Assembly (NCBI GenBank): GCA_023430775.1
Contig: JAEYYY010000240.1
Location: 1 to 6,453 of the forward strand
Direction: 5' to 3'
Length of the DNA stretch: 6,453 nt
Source: Pseudomonadota bacterium
GTDB taxonomy: Bacteria > Myxococcota_A > Polyangia > Haliangiales > Haliangiaceae
A program made the translations under genes and the position numbers. Of the stretch, positions 5,736-6,453 are shown one piece after another; position 1 is the first letter of the stretch; each line of letters begins with the position of its first letter. The notes under the pieces were generated by a model that worked only from the letters and a program-made list of their open reading frames with translations, searched no databases and was not told the origin of the DNA.

Positions 5736-6453
5736 CTAGAAGTCCTCGTCCAGGTTGGTGGTGAGCAGCCGGACCTTGCCGGACTCGATCGTCACGTACT
5801 TGACCACCCGGCGGTCGAGCTCCTTGCGCTCGAACACGACCTTGTACTTGCCGGGCGGCAGCGTGAACTTGGCGACGGTCGGCTGGGTCTGGCCTGCGAC
5901 GGTGACGTACGACCACGGCGCGGAGTTCGCGCGCAGGGTGCCGGGCTCCTTCTTCGCCTGCTGGCGCTTGATCGGAGGCTTCGGGCTCGGATCGACGGGC
6001 GGCGCCGGCTCGACGGGGGCCGGCTCGGTGGTCTGCTCGGGCTTGGGGGGCACTTCGGGGGTCTCGCCGGAATCGACCGCGGCGACTTCCGGAGCCGGCT
6101 TCGTCGTGTCCTCCGGCTTGACGACCGGTGCTTCCTTGACGGGAACGGCGACGGGCGCGGGCTCCTTCGTCTCCTTGGTCTCGACGACCGGCGGGTTGAA
6201 GACCGGCTCGAGCGACGGGTCGACCTGGTCGCTACCCTGGCGCGCGATCAGGAACGCGGCGATCACGCCGATCACGATGGCGACCAGCAGCACACCGATC
6301 GTCCACCGGCCGGTGCCGCGGGATTCGACGACGACATCGGCGACGTGCTTGCTGTGCGTGTGACCACCGATCACGCTCGCCAGATCCTGGCCCGCGGCCG
6401 CGGCGGGCTCGGGCAGCCGGAACGGCGGCAGCGGCGTGCCATCCGCGCGGAGC
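5736..6453 (-). CDS. single-pass membrane protein with Pro-rich linker and C-terminal PEGA domain, 5' end outside window (possible Ser/Thr kinase tail)
   Basis: The frame is open to the right edge with strongly G/C third positions before the GTG at 6374, reading GTPLPPFRLPEPAAAAGQDL, so the gene probably starts beyond the window; the GTG is only a fallback start. Numbered from it: a basic/polar cytoplasmic stretch (1-24), one transmembrane helix (about 25-44, WTIGVLLVAIVIGVIAAFL), a Pro/Glu/Lys/Thr-rich linker (about 55-143) likely to span the periplasm or cell wall, and a C-terminal PEGA domain (about 145-209; GTLRANSAPWSYVTVAG, LPPGKYKVVF, VTIESGKVRLL). The APWS-V-V-G plus PGK pattern closely recalls the extracytoplasmic tails of myxobacterial Ser/Thr protein kinases, so a kinase domain upstream is a reasonable inference, but none is in view. 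Other options are a FHA or zinc-ribbon membrane protein. It is the first visible gene of the three-gene operon; its TAG lies one base before the next ATG. Confidence 0.85.
   Translation of the reverse strand, partial: LRADGTPLPPFRLPEPAAAAGQDLASVIGGHTHSKHVADVVVESRGTGRWTIGVLLVAIVIGVIAAFLIARQGSDQVDPSLEPVFNPPVVETKETKEPAPVAVPVKEAPVVKPEDTTKPAPEVAAVDSGETPEVPPKPEQTTEPAPVEPAPPVDPSPKPPIKRQQAKKEPGTLRANSAPWSYVTVAGQTQPTVAKFTLPPGKYKVVFERKELDRRVVKYVTIESGKVRLLTTNLDEDF
5743..5747 (-). promoter_or_regulatory. ribosome binding site of the helical/PEGA gene, inside the upstream gene
   Basis: On the minus strand GAGGA lies 8 bases before the ATG at 5734. It is formed by the last Asp-Glu-Asp codons of the upstream gene, whose TAG ends at 5736. 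This packing supports a coupled operon and fixes the start of the downstream gene. Confidence 0.65.

Noticed and set aside
4658..5764. 368-residue plus-strand open frame opposite the helical/PEGA gene
   Set aside because: Leu/Arg/Asp-rich antisense shadow; the minus strand has a signal peptide, PEGA domain, ribosome binding site and coupled neighbours.
5755..6363. Gly/Ser/Thr-rich plus-strand open frame of 202 residues
   Set aside because: Antisense of the Pro/Glu/Lys-rich linker and PEGA domain; its composition follows from the opposite strand.
6392..6403. 12-bp palindrome CCGCGGCCGCGG, and a similar one at 1321-1330
   Set aside because: Both lie inside coding sequence made of Ala/Gly/Arg-type codons; such runs are expected by chance at this base composition.

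Overview
The window is strongly G+C rich, with G or C at most third codon positions. The three genes at the right end (PEGA-domain membrane proteins and a lipoprotein) are of a style common in Myxococcota, so a myxobacterium-like chromosome (for example Kofleriaceae/Haliangiales or Polyangia) is the best guess. This assignment is inferred from protein style and base composition only; there is no rRNA or marker gene. I see no tRNA, rRNA, CRISPR array, insertion sequence or prophage gene.

Layout. (1) Positions 1-1309, plus strand: the C-terminal ~435 residues of an M20-family zinc peptidase/deacylase whose start lies left of the window. (2) Positions 1306-1965, minus strand: a small secreted protein of unknown function, convergent with the peptidase so that the two stop codons share bases. 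(3) Positions 1966-2111: a 146-bp gap holding the ribosome binding site and leader of the secreted protein, with three inverted repeats. (4) Positions 2112-3398, minus strand: a complete 12-helix MFS exporter of the MFS_3/EntS-like (DHA3) type. (5) Positions 3435-6453, minus strand: three tightly packed genes, in order of transcription a single-pass membrane protein with a proline-rich linker and C-terminal PEGA domain (N-terminus outside the window), a periplasmic helical-repeat/PEGA protein with a C-terminal membrane anchor, and a cysteine-rich lipoprotein with a carboxypeptidase-regulatory-like C-terminal domain.

The three right-hand genes are spaced by 1 bp and by a 1-base stop/start overlap, so they are very probably one translationally coupled operon. 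All three products are predicted to sit in or face the periplasm: an inner-membrane PEGA protein, a second anchored PEGA protein, and a lipoprotein. They look like parts of one envelope assembly or sensing system. Resemblance of the first protein's C-terminus to the extracytoplasmic tails of myxobacterial Ser/Thr kinases suggests, but does not prove, that a kinase domain lies just right of the window. The MFS gene follows 36 bp later on the same strand and may be co-transcribed. The M20 peptidase shows no functional link to the rest.
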